Source of the DNA: Nemertoderma westbladi
Lineage: Eukaryota; Xenacoelomorpha; Nemertodermatida; Nemertodermatidae
Length of the DNA stretch: 51,527 bases
Assembly (NCBI GenBank): GCA_032718475.1
Contig: JAUCBJ010008252.1
Coordinates: forward strand, 1 to 51,527
Direction of reading: 5' to 3'
The notes below the pieces were generated by a model. The model was not told the origin of the DNA. It did not search any database and worked only from the letters and a program-made list of their open reading frames with translations. The translations under genes were made by a program, and so were the position numbers. This document shows, piece after piece, positions 11,701 to 22,500 of the stretch. Each line of letters opens with the position of its first letter. Positions within the stretch are counted from its first letter, which is position 1.

Positions 11701-11828
11701 ACATTAAACATGACTTGAATCTTTACTCTGTGTAGCAAAATAAGTGGCAAACTTTTGGAAGGAATCAAAAAGTCAATCTTGGTCGTTGAATTAAATTGGC
11801 CTGTGCCTTCCCGCGAAGTAGCCATCAT
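8784..11828 (-). CDS. Regnase/N4BP1-like NYN ribonuclease with CCCH finger and SQ/TQ repeats
   Basis: A 1014-residue protein of the ZC3H12 (Regnase)/N4BP1/KHNYN group, metal-dependent endoribonucleases that cut RNA. Residues about 100-140 look KH-like. Residues about 289-545 are some twenty 13-residue repeats (MDSQSRPRVTDTA type), followed by nine 11-residue repeats (LDTQSRPFVTA type) to about 657. The NYN domain spans about 727-880: VIIVDGSNVAMAHG (Asp733), PYDDRYIMNLAD and VSNDNF carry the acidic residues expected at the active site. The zinc finger is Cys897-x5-Cys903-x5-Cys909-x3-His913, the Regnase spacing. Residues about 960-1010 look like a UBA/CUE-type ubiquitin-binding helix bundle. 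The start is the first of two ATGs. A good donor (AAGG|GTATGT, GT at 8797-8796) lies four codons before the stop, and another (CGAG|GTGAGT) near 11638, so some splicing is possible. The exact orthologue is uncertain. Confidence 0.88.
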   Translation of the reverse strand: MMATSREGTGQFNSTTKIDFLIPSKSLPLILLHRVKIQVMFNVTIVSETAEGVAKEQSWIQVRGESTQCQHSRHYVLSLCDTQYSFKVPAERSLLTLADTKFITDLETATHCVVKLRGTDFLIEGFDDIETATAVSIIETANNDTVKPFETDATESQRTASEQTELFKLETTDSSDDDSMELIPLDPPRFRADDKLPSQNVTPQRDTWLSVDNGSVYPTHNPVRTSSNDLASALRTAESAGTPSAKRTRNTPTPWTATDSPPLRTVYKPTTSTNHKSSAAGDRNVTMDTVATAMDTQSRPRVTDNAMYTQSRPRDTAMDSQSRPRVTGTAMDTQFRPRVTDTAMDSQSRPRVTDTAMDTQFRPRVTYTAMDSQSRPRVTDTAMDSQSRPRVTDTAMDTQFRPRVTDTAMDSQSRPRVTDTAMDTHSCPRVTDTAMDSQSRPRVTDTAMDTQFRPRVTDTAMNSQSRPRVTGTAMDTHSRPRVTDTAMDSQSRPRVTDTAMDSQSRPRVTDTAMDSQSRPRVTDTAMDTQSRPRVTDYVMDTQSRLIGIAKDTQSSSIPSALDTQLRPFSTALDTQSRPFVTALDTQLRPFSTALDTQSRPFVTVLDTQLRPFVTALDTQSRPIVTALDTQSRPFVTALDTQLRPFVTALDTQSRPIGTVIGVQSQANVSEPPTRHVNPRLSTFPVDRPSNHAESYPNGRTDSVDHCTARPKRERDNINNDETLDDGLRVIIVDGSNVAMAHGRKSQVFSCRGLQIVAQYFEARGHNVKVVVPQRRKERPSHYNTIMQQHILFELEREGVMVFTPSRRVGSTRINPYDDRYIMNLADQLNGIIVSNDNFQDLASENSKWKLIAETRVLGYVFVDDLFMPPDDPLGRHGPSLDEFLRYGTAVPRRSIPCPRGTGCSYGSKCSFSHNFVAPSVPMRNSPIYEISTQNDYASQSSNKPAQYNRIEFPQLIPMTSATPDAIRRGFITDMQTTFPGVDIQGILSKCPGVTDQTELTDIVFASDEFKGMYT
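9850..10195 (-). repeat. 33-bp coding minisatellite in the NYN gene
   Basis: Nine or so 33-base units encode an 11-residue repeat with core LDTQ(S/L)RPFVTA. The array keeps frame. It is adjacent to, and shares the D-x-Q-S-R-P core with, the 39-base array, so the two probably descend from one ancestor. Confidence 0.9.
10200..10965 (-). repeat. 39-bp coding minisatellite in the NYN gene
   Basis: About twenty 39-base units encode a 13-residue repeat, alternating MDSQSRP and MDTQFRP subtypes followed by RVTDTA. Nearly every unit contains one SQ or TQ dipeptide; two have TH instead. One unit is two codons short, so frame is kept throughout. Confidence 0.93.
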
Positions 11829-13210
11829 AATAAATACTATTATTAATCAATAGGCCTACCGGTACTATTATTATAGCTGTATAGTACCGTATAAGTAGAC
11901 TACCAGACCAGTATCATAAGCGTCTATAATTATCTATAGGCCTAAGTTTAACTGTTTAATGCACCAAATGGCGCCATCCAGCAGATAGATCAGAAAAAAT
12001 GGGTTACATTCGTTTCTGCCCCGTAAAGTGGTGTTAGGGCTTTCAAAAAATATTGCAGAGTAGAAATCATAGGCCTACCTATATTTTGTAAATACTGAAA
12101 TAGGCCTATCCTGATCGGGAATATTGTGGCAGGCTAAATCATGAGACAAGATATGATTGTATTTTTTGTATAAATGTAGGCCTATACGTGTACCATTGCC
12201 ATTACACTGGATTACCGATAGGAGGGCAGAGGGTGTGTGTGTCACTAGGGCCTACTTACTGACTTACTACAAGGACGTTTGTCTGATCGCTTCTAAAAGT
12301 CCAAATAACCTGACCTGATAACAGAATAGGGCCTACCCTACAGGAATAACCTGCCAGACCAGCGGCTATTATACAGTTATAAGCATTATAAAATCCGGTA
12401 GCCCTAACTGCCTAACGGATAAATGGCTTTGGCGGTTTGGAAGCGAATTGGATCAACAACTACATTTCCGTATTCAGGCTTTCCGTATATCAGTATATTG
12501 CGTTACAAAATGATGGGTTGACGCTTGAAGGGTACCGGTAGTCTGGTAGTCTGTGAACTGTCACAACATAATTATCATTAATATGTGTCGGTACTGCAAA
12601 CTAAACAAGAACAACATCCTTGCCACTCCCGGATTTCATAATACCAACTGTAATACTGTAATACATCAGTACATGAATCTGTGAATACTGCAGCACTGTG
12701 TTAACAACTGTTATCAGTTCGGTAGACGATAGGCCTACTGCAGTACTGCAGTACGCTACAGAATTATGTAATTTCCTTAGATACGGCTATCAGCTGATAT
12801 TACTTTGATTAGGCCTATTTCGAATTAAGTAGGGCCTAATCCTTTGAAGCCCTTGACTGTTGGTAGACTATCTGGGACTGTTTTCTGACTGTTGCCGTTG
12901 GTGAGTTTTTCTGACTGTTGGTAAGTCTTTTTGACTGTTGTCCCCAATACAATAGTTAATTGTCCATAATTAGACCTGTCCTAAACGAATATATAACTCA
13001 AATATTGAACACGAAAGAACAACAGAGCGACAGAACGACAGGTTAACCACTACGCTAAGGCTCACCTTACGTCGTGGCTCGCCCTACAGTCATTATTATG
13101 ATATCGGGGATCAGAAACAACTATAGTCGCACAGAAAACAGGTCAGAAGTGGGCAGTACATACATGGATTTGATTCAGGTCGGTCATTAGCTATCGATTT
13201 TTGGAACCTA
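11829..13210. other. Intergenic DNA rich in TAGGCCTA-type words
   Basis: No gene is seen. The 5' flank of the NYN gene contains many copies of a short palindrome-like word around taggcctac (for example near 11850, 11937, 12070, 12103, 12177, 12732 and 12811). A short direct duplication around ttgactgttg occurs at 12855-12940. Confidence 0.4.
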
Positions 13211-13633
13211 GGGGCCGTCCAAGTATGACGTCAGCCATGACCTACTATAACTATGTTATAGTAGGTCATGCATCAGCACTTTAGGGGGGGGGGGGGGTTG
13301 GGAAAATCTGATGACGTGCTGATGAGGGGAGGGGAGGGGGGTCAGCCAAAATCTGACGTCAGCATGTTCATTTATAGGTGCTAGAAGAGATATAGCAGAA
13401 GAGTACTGTAAATAGCTTGCCTATTTTAATTGTTCGAAGCCCCCGAAGGCCCGTAGCACGACCTTCTGTTTCAGTTACCAGTCACCATCTTTCAGTGATT
13501 AGGACGCAAAATTTTTTTTAATCTGATTTAGGGGAGGGGGGTGGGTCAACACCTATCTGATGACATCTGATTTAGGGGAGGGAGGGGGTCAACATTTTGG
13601 GGAAAAGTGCAGACGTCATACTTGGACGGCCCC
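13211..13633. mobile_element. Small TIR element (MITE)
   Basis: The terminal inverted repeats are ggggccgtccaagtatgacg at the left (22 bp, 13211-13232) and its reverse complement at 13612-13633. The flanks share CTA or TA, a possible target duplication. Inside are a palindrome at about 13236-13270 (catgacctactataac / ttatagtaggtcatg), a 14-G run at 13284-13297 and purine-rich repeats. No transposase is encoded, so it is non-autonomous. The superfamily is not assigned. Confidence 0.75.
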
Positions 13634-13915
13634 CTACATTAAATTCTGTTCTAGATGGGTAAATTTTGAAAATGAAAAAAGAAAAAAAGCCTTGAAAAAT
13701 TTCAACAGAAAAATGGGTATCACTTTTATTTGATTAAGATTCAGTTTCATTCATTTTTGGAATCTACGTCAAATTTTGCATCAGGTGAGAAGTTTTATGA
13801 AAAATTCAGCAATTTCAATTTTTTGGTGTGCAACCACCTTAATTTTCTTCCTACTACTTCTACAATCGGCATGAGGCATTGAAGCTTTATTATATATATA
13901 TTACATATTATACAG
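13634..13915. other. Spacer between two TIR elements
   Basis: AT-rich sequence with no recognised feature. Confidence 0.4.
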
Positions 13916-13917
13916 TA

Positions 13918-15319
13918 GGGCGGTGCGTTTTTTACTTTTTTTCGATTTCATTGTTCTACCGGTGCACAAAAGTTGCCAAATGGTAAAAAAATAAGGCAAA
14001 AAAAAATTCTTTTAATTTCGTCTATGTCTTCACGGATCCCAAGAGGGTTGAAATTTTGTGCCATCGCGATGCACCATAATGAAATATGATGACATAATGA
14101 CATTGATGAAAGATCAATGACTCAAAAAAGAACTCCCTGCGTGCATCAAATGTCATCAAATGGGTCCAAACTTAGTTAGATACCAAAATTTTAATTTTTG
14201 GATCAAGGGAAGTTGTGCCACAGACACATGACCAGAACCTACTCTTTGGCGCAAGTGATGATTATTCTCAATTTTGGTGATGGACAACTTTTAGTTCTCC
14301 TACGTCATTAATATTATGCTCATTAGAACCGCAATGACCGACTTAGTGGGGGTAGACACCATCAAAACAAGCATAGAGCGAATAGTTATTGAGATATTAC
14401 AGAAAATGTTAAGTACGGCACATGTCAACATTACTGCCTTGATGATTTATAGACAAATACACAAAAATGTTACTTCTAATTATCTTAAGGCATCAAAAAT
14501 ATACACATCACTGCAACAAATTGATTTAGTGTATACAGAGACCTTCAAAATTAAAGAGTAGTACATAATTCACTGTAGTTTTTGTACAAAATGTGTGGAA
14601 TGGGTCAACTCAATATCATGTAGTAATTGGTGGACATAGTCTTGACATTTTGTAAAATAACTCAAAAACTAATGACTCTACTCTTATTTTGAAGGTGTCT
14701 TCACCCACTAAATCGATCATTTCTGTGATGTGTCTATTTTTTGATTCCTTGAGATAATTCAAAATATCATTTATTGTGTATTTGTCCAATCACATCAAGG
14801 CGGTAATGTAGACTTGTGCCGGACTTTACATTTTCTGCGATATCTCAAAAACTATTCGCTCTACGTTTGTTTTGAAGGTGTCTACCCCCACTAAATCGGC
14901 CATTGCGGTTCTAATGAGCATAATATGAATGCAGTAGGAGAACTCAAAGTTGGCCATCGCGAAAATTGAGAAAAATCATCACTTGCGCCAAATGGTAGGT
15001 TCTGGCCATGTGCCTGTGGCACTAGTTCCCTTGATCCAAAAGTTAAAATTTTGGTATCTAACTAAGTTTGGACCCATTTGATGACATTTGATGCATGCAG
15101 GAAGTTCTTTTTTGAGTGATTGATCTTTCATCAATGTGTTATATTGTTATACATTTCATTATGTTGCATCGCAATGGCACAAAATTTCAACCCTCTTGGG
15201 ATCCGTGAAGATATAGATGAAATTTAAAGAAATGTTTTTTGCATTATTTTTTTACCATTTGCAACTTTTGTGCACCGGTAGAACAATGAAATCGAAAAAA
15301 AGTAAAAAACGCACCGCCC
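13918..15319. mobile_element. 1.4-kb foldback element with long inverted arms
   Basis: Two arms of roughly 650 bases are inverted copies of one another. The left begins gggcggtgcgttttttac at 13918; the right ends with the complement at 15319. Matching blocks continue inward through 14040-14200 against 15000-15180 and 14310-14410 against 14830-14930, with a diverged centre near 14600-14680. TA flanks both ends (13916-13917, 15320-15321), fitting a TA target duplication. It encodes no transposase; the 81-codon frame at 14316-14561 lies within an arm and is probably not a gene. Confidence 0.85.
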
Positions 15320-15344
15320 TATTATACAGTATATTAAGAATGTG

Positions 15345-15900
15345 CCGGCTTGTCGACAAAATTGCGCCACCACAACTCCCTATCACCCATGACATTTGCT
15401 AGTTCATCCGCATCTTCAAGGCCAGTGTCCTTTAAGATGCGTCTCAAGAAAGTCATGGGCTGTCCACCATGCTTATCCACTCCATGAGGCTGCCAAAGTA
15501 CAAGATTATGCACTGGCTGGTCCTCACGGCTAAATCAATGTCCTACAAAGCGGAGGCGGCTTTGTTCTAGTGTCAAGCTTGTGGGAACTAATGAGACACC
15601 TACAATGTTTTATAGAGTCTGATTGGAGATGTGTTCACTGCACATGACACAATGAACCCGGCGCAGCATTCTTGTAAAAGTGCCTCCAGAGATTTGGTAT
15701 CCTCTGCAGTTAGAGACCAGCAGGGACTCCCATATTGCAGTTAGAGCCCATCATGGTCTCCCATATTAAGAGTACTGGAACTACTACAGCCATAAATAAT
15801 CGAACCTTGAGGTTCCGTTAAATTATATGGGACTTCCAAATCCTTGGCAGATTATTCAATACTGCTCATGCCTTCCACTTTGACTTATGTATCCGAAGGT
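15345..15900 (-). mobile_element. Decayed LINE fragment, copy B
   Basis: This aligns by eye with copies A (3268-4030) and C (16612 onward). For example, the phrases ggccagtgtcctttaaga and gactatgcactggctggtc-like sequence occur in the same order in all three. It covers the region after the reverse transcriptase and is full of stops. Confidence 0.65.
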
Positions 15901-16285
15901 TTTCACCTTCCTTCCCCCTATCCAACATTGACAAATATAACATATTTAATTTCTTAGCAAAATGATCTCGTACAAAATGACCCTATGTGAGTATTCCTGT
16001 ACTGTTAGGGAAAGTACTCAGAATCTCCAACTTCTGGTAAGGTTGTCTATGATGAATGCGCTCCGGGAAAGGGAATACCAGGATGCTTCACATAGGCCGT
16101 GACAAGGGTACGTTCTCACTTACTAAATAGAAAAGTCATAGTCGTATATAGTCTGAAAAGTCTAGTTTTATACGCATTGATTTTCGATCCAGTACCGGTA
16201 TATAAGATATTATATAGTATCCTGTAAACACCACCTAAAATTTTAGCACAATATTTTAATTTAATTTCTATCGAACTATCATGTT
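15901..16285. other. 3' flank of the ALDH gene
   Basis: No gene is seen. This lies just downstream of the ALDH stop codon on its strand and must contain the 3' UTR. On the minus strand, an AATTAAATTAAAATATT-like AT-rich stretch follows the stop by about 20 bases, but no canonical AATAAA can be fixed with confidence. Confidence 0.35.
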
Positions 16286-16561
16286 CTAGTTGATTTGTTT
16301 GTTACCGCTTCTTATCACAACGGATTTAATCTCGCAGAATTGTTTGAGTCCATCTTCACCGGCCTCCCTCCCGATCCCAGACTGTTTGTATCCGCCGAAA
16401 GGAAGCCCGAAACCGGGGGACCCCATGTATTCGTTGACCCAGACGGTCCCCGCACGGAGACCGTTGCTAACTGCTATCGCCACGTCAATGTTCTTCGTGT
16501 AAACCCCCGCTCCCAGCCCGTACGAAGTTGCGTTGCCTCTCTCGATCGCTTCTTCAACGGT
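16286..16561 (-). CDS. ALDH terminal coding exon
   Basis: A 276-base exon of 91 codons plus TAG (16288-16286). It reads [26 protein letters not shown] and [20 protein letters not shown], ending [12 protein letters not shown]. This is the bridging/oligomerisation C-terminus of ALDH1/2-type proteins. Acceptor tttcag|ACC. The C-terminal tail differs from the usual vertebrate ending and carries no peroxisomal signal. Confidence 0.93.
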   Translation of the reverse strand, partial: TVEEAIERGNATSYGLGAGVYTKNIDVAIAVSNGLRAGTVWVNEYMGSPGFGLPFGGYKQSGIGREAGEDGLKQFCEIKSVVIRSGNKQIN

Positions 16562-19500
16562 CTGAAAATATGGAAATATAAAATATATTTAATGTTTGAT
16601 TAAGAATGATGTGCGGGATTGTCGATAAAATTGCGCCACCAAAACTCACTATCACCCATGTAATATGATAGAACAACCGTATCTGCTAGGCCAGTGTCCT
16701 TTAAGAGGCTTCGCAAGAAAGTCATGGGCTGTCCACCATGCGCATTCACTTCATGAGGTATCCAAAACACAAGATTATGCACTGGCTGGTCGTCACGGCG
16801 AAAGCAATGTCCTGCAAAGCGGAGGCGGTTCCGTTCAAGTATCAAGCTAGTGGAGACTATGAAACACCTCCAAGATTGTATACGGTCTGATTGGAGATGT
16901 GTTCACTGCACATGACACAATGAACCCGGCGCAGCATTCTTGTAAAAGTGCCTCCAGAGATTTGGTATCCTCTGCAGTTAGAGACCAGCAGGGACTCCCA
17001 TATTGCAGTTAGAGCCCAGCATGGACTCCCATATAAGAATACTGGGACTACTACAGCCATAAATAATCGAACATTAAGGTTTCGTTATATTCTATGGGAC
17101 TTCCAAATCCTGGACACACTATTCAATGTTGCCAATGCCTTCATACCTGACTTTCGGATCCATGATCCCAGGTACAGTAGCAGAAATCATTCACATGCTC
17201 AAGACTTCAAAGTTCACTGTATAAATTCGGTTTTTAGGTATACTAAAAGACCCAACACTATAGAAGCGGTCTGCTCTAATGAGCAATGTGCCAGTAGATG
17301 GTGTTACCATCACCACATGTTTACTAAGAGTGCATAAGGACATCACCCAGGTTGTAGATAATCCTACAGTGATCTGATAGCTGCAAATTCCACAATAATC
17401 CCATATGCTGCAAGAATGCTGAACATACATATTCGGGAGACTGAATCGATGTCTGTCTTTCTTTATTGATAACTCTTCAATTATCTAATTACCATTCAAA
17501 CTCTAAGTGCCAAAATGGGCTCCATGGTACCACGACCTTTACGGAACCCATTCTGATTTCCACGGAGCAGTCTCTCAATGGGATCCCTGATGCGATTTAA
17601 TAGAATTCTATTGTATGGCTTTGCAGCAATCAAGATTAACGAAATTCCACGAAAAGATACGTAGATTATTACGTAGCTTCTTTGTGGCTAACTTATTTGT
17701 TTTTATTTTTTGAGTGACTCTCTTTGTCATATAAAGTTCCAAAATAATGGGGTCAATGAGCACCAAAGGGGGCACGCCATCAACTACTCTGATGGCACTG
17801 GCACGATTGGTCTTGATGCTCCTTGCTGCGGTCTTGATTTCAGCAAAGGAGATGTTTGATTGATTGATAGATTTAATTACCATAAATTTAAAAGTACAAC
17901 GGATAAAAATAGTTTCGGGTTAAACGCACGACATTTACAATTTAGGCAATGGGATAGCTTCTTGAGGCAAAGACTCGTATTCAAAAAGCCCCCCCCCCCC
18001 CCCCCCCCCCCTCCATATAAAGTGAAGTAAAAAGAAATTAAGAGTTAAAGTGTTCCATGTTATTAATTATAATCTAAAATAAATATGTCAGGATAAAAAT
18101 TGTCCGCGTTCCTTTATCAGTGAGGCCGTCGAAGAGGCTCTTTTTCAGATTGTGTTTAAAGGCCTCGATGTCGGTGAATTAACGACGTTGCGGGGCAGGC
18201 TGTTCCAGTGACATGTCACCTATAAGGATATCTATCAGCACAGACTCAGACACACTATGTACCTCAAAGTTTTCAGACAATACCATGTCATTGTTTAGAA
18301 GCTTCTCAAAGTGGTCCTTCCAACCTTCGAGCCGAACGGCAGCTGATTCAGCCTTAACCTTGGTCATTGGTTAGGTTTCCTCCCAGTGAGCAGGTTTTAT
18401 TGATTTCCATGCCTGGACTGATTGCCTGCTAAGCCTTGTACTGCCTATAACGGACCTAGATGTACCCTTAACTGCATCCGTGGCTCATGTGCCCGAGTCT
18501 GCGGGACTCATTGTGCGCCTTAGAGGTCATTTCGGTCAATATAGAAGATATATTATGTTGATATCGATAAGAGATAATAAAACCAAATAATAATAATTTA
18601 AAGTATAATAGAAGTCCCATCACCTTAAACTTCAATATGCTCTGAACTGGGCCGAATATTTCCTCCTTAGCTATTCTCATGTTATCAGAAACATCCGAGA
18701 ATACAGTTGGTTGTACGAAGTATCCCTTATCACCATGGCGACCCCCGCCGCACTGCAACGTGGCCCCTTCCTCCTTACCGCTGTCTATAAGCTCAAGGAT
18801 TTTATTGAATTGTTCCTCGTCTATCTGCGGTCCGTGGTCCGTACCGGCGTCCCCACCGTGTCCAACCTGCAACGGAATACGTACAAGTAAGATATTTATA
18901 TTTACGGCGACAAAAACACAATGCTTAATTTGGTGCCCATTTGACGCCCAAAAATTAAATGAAAAATGTATATTTAAAATTTTGCGCGGCGACGAAAATC
19001 TAACAGGCCAAATATAAATTGAGTAAATCGGAAAATATTTTTGAATTTCCAATTAACAACCATATTAAATTGATAATACCGGCATTAACGGTATTATCGC
19101 AGTGAAGTTAATAAATTAAAACTATAAATAATTATAAATTGAAAGATTTGACCCGCCGATTTTAAAAATTGGCTTCCCGCTCTTACTTAAACCCGCCATT
19201 TCGACCGTTTCCTCGTGTTTTTACAAAAAACACACCCCGCCACTCGATTCAGGGCACCTCCTTACCCCTTATTCGATTGTTTCTAGCCCAACAATTTTTT
19301 CGCGCACCAACCCTATTGGCAATTTCTGGCTCCACCCACATTCATGTTTCAACTAGATTTTTGAAGCAGTGAGTTAACAACCTAATATAATATATTAGCT
19401 TGTTAACTATATTAGGATGTAGGATGTAGGGATGGATTGCACATTGTAACATTGAATATTATTCAATGTTACAATGTGCAATCCATCCCTACATCCTGTT

Positions 19501-22500
19501 CAGTTCATTACAAAACTCGTGAATTCTTTACTGAAATGTATCATGCCTTCTCAACTCATTCCGTCAAAACGTTTTGTATTAACTACAGTATACTTATGGT
19601 CTCGGGGTGCATGTTATACAAGGTAACGTAATTCATTGTTACCCGATTGCAAATAAATTCAATTCAATAAAAAAAAACCGCCATTACCTTGAAGCAACGA
19701 ATATATTACGACCTGGACTCTAGTTCAAGTTTATTGTTTTGGTTATAAGTAATACTGACACTGTATCCTTCTCTATCTCTTATTGATAATTTAAAATTAC
19801 CAAAAATAAGGGCTCGATGCACTTTAGATCTAACGGGACAAAACCAAGTCTACGCCAGATTAAACCGCAGCGGGTGCCAATATCTCACCTTAAACAAATA
19901 TATACTCTACAATGGATTTGACACAAGATAAATAAATTAACTCTACAATGCATTTGATACAAGATAAATTAGTTAACTCTACAAAACAGTTTTCATCGTT
20001 CTGGGCCGTTTCGTTGTGGCAGAACCATCCGATCCGCGGGGTAACCCTGCAACCCACCCAATACCCGTATTGGACTGGTTTGCGGAACACCCTGTCGCTA
20101 CCGTTTCGAACAGCCGCGCCGAATCGACGGGGATGTGGTCGACGAGTGGGGTTAGCCTCTACTGCTCTCGTCGGGGAAAAAGATCTTGGGTCTCCTCTCC
20201 ACGAACTAGAGGCCTAATCGCCAAACTCTGTCTTCTGTCTCTGGCTGGGGATATTGAAACCAACCCAGGACCAAGCAGGACGCGGGTCCAGAAGATAAAC
20301 TGTCCCGTCTGCAACGAGGAACAAACTCTTGGAGTAAGATCGTCCAATGCGAGAGTTGTGATACATTTGTACATTTAAAATGTTACCGTAGGAAACGCAG
20401 TAATTTATTCTCCACCAGAAACAATCTTGAGCCAAGTTTTCTCTGCAATAGCTGTATTTTTACCGAACTTCCCTTTCATGATACTATTTTAGAATCAGAA
20501 ACCGACGATTCATTCCTCACATCGCCTCTGCAAACTCCAAGTGATGCTGAGAGTGAAACTTTTAAATTTTTTAAGAAAAAAGGTCTGCATTTTTTGCATT
20601 TAAATGCACGATCTCTGCTTCCCAAACTTTCCGAAATTCGTATTTTAATCAATAAATCCAACCCAGCAGTTTTAACAATCTCTGAAACTTGGCTCGATGG
20701 TAACGTTTCTGATGGAGAAATTTATATTGATAATTACGTAGTTTTACGTAAGGATAGGGACAGACACGGTGGTGGTGTCTGTACTTACATTCGATGTGAT
20801 TTAGCTTTTAATCGTAGGGAAGATTTAGAGACTTGTGACGAAGTTTTATTGGTGGAACTTTTACTTCCTAAAACTAAACCTATTTTAATCGGTACTTTAT
20901 ATCGGCCCCCTAAACAATCAGATTTTTTGCAAAATTTTGAAAATACAATTTTATGTAAACTTAGGTCAGACTGTGAAATATATTTCTTAGGTGATTTTAA
21001 TATCTGTTACCATCACAAAGCATTCCCCATATATAAGTACCAACGTATTTTAAATTTGTTTGGTTTAAAACAAATTATTCGAGATTCTACCAGAATTACC
21101 AGTAAAACTTCTACTTTACTAGATCACATCCTTTGTAATAATACCGATATTATTTCTCAATCTGGGGTTTTACCTATAGGTCTAAGCGATCATTTTATAG
21201 TTTTTTGCACAAGAAAGACACAAAAATCTTTTTTCGGGGATCATAAAACAGTAACAGTTAGGTCTATGAAAAATTACAGCAAGGAACGCTTTTTAAGTTT
21301 GTTAGTTAATTCTGACTGGGAACCCTGTTTTAAGGCCGCTGACATTAACCTTGCGTACACTGTTTTTAAAGATATATTTCTAAAGGCACTTAATACTGTA
21401 GCACCAATTAAAGAAATTAGTCTTAAACAACGCACTGAGCCCCGGATGACCTCGGGTATTCTTAGTAATATCAGAGAAAGAGATAACTATTTGTAGAAAT
21501 ACCGTGTTTTAGCTGATTATAATAATTACTGCAAATATAGAAACCTTGTCCAACAGGAAATAAAAAAAGCTAAATCTGAATATTTGTACAACAAAATAAG
21601 TGAGAATAAAGATAATCCTAAAAGTCTATGGTCTACCCTAAAATCTTTAGGTTATAAAAACCTTAAATCTAAATCGAATATTGTTCTGCAAGATAACGGT
21701 GAGCTGATTCATGATCATACTCTAGTTAGTAATATATTTAATAATTATTTTACTAATGTTGCCTCTAATTTAGTTAGGAAATTACCGTTATCAAGTAATA
21801 AATATAGTATAGGGTCCGAAACTCTAAAATAATTTTTATTTAGAAAAGTTACAAAATTCAGAAAAGTTATTTTTAAAACCCGTTTCTGAGGATTTCGTTT
21901 TTCAAAATCTACTTAGCCTATCAGCCTCAAAAAGTACCGGTCTAGACCTAATACCTGCCCGTTTTCTTAAGGATGGTGCTGAAGTACTTAAAGTGCCGAT
22001 TACTTTTATTATTAATTACTCTATCGTAGATAATGTAGTACCAGACGAACTGAAATTAGCTAAGGTTGTTCCTCTGTATAAAAAGAATAGTAAAGTAGAA
22101 CCCTGTAATTACTGACCTGTTAGTATCTTAAGTATTGTATCTAAAATTCTAGAACGTTCTGTTTTTCTACAGCTGGAAGCACATCTTAGTAGGCCAAATC
22201 TGATCTATGAACTTCAGTCCGGTTTTCGTAAATCATATTCTACAGACACCTGCCTTATTAACTTAACTGATACAATTAGATGTAATAACGCAAAGGGTTT
22301 ATATACCGGTATGGTAATGTTGGACCTACAAAAGGCTTTCGATACTGTAGATCACGAAATTCTGCTTGGTAAGTTAGGCCTGATGGGTGTAGGTTCTATA
22401 GACTGGTTCAAGTCCTACCTGTCAGACAGAGGTCAAACTGTAGTCATTAGCAAATCGCAGTCTACTGTACAAGAGATTACCTGTGGTGTACCGCAAGGTA

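Noticed and set aside
14316-14561. 81-codon plus-strand ORF
   Set aside because: It lies in one arm of the foldback element and is not preserved as a reading frame in the other arm.
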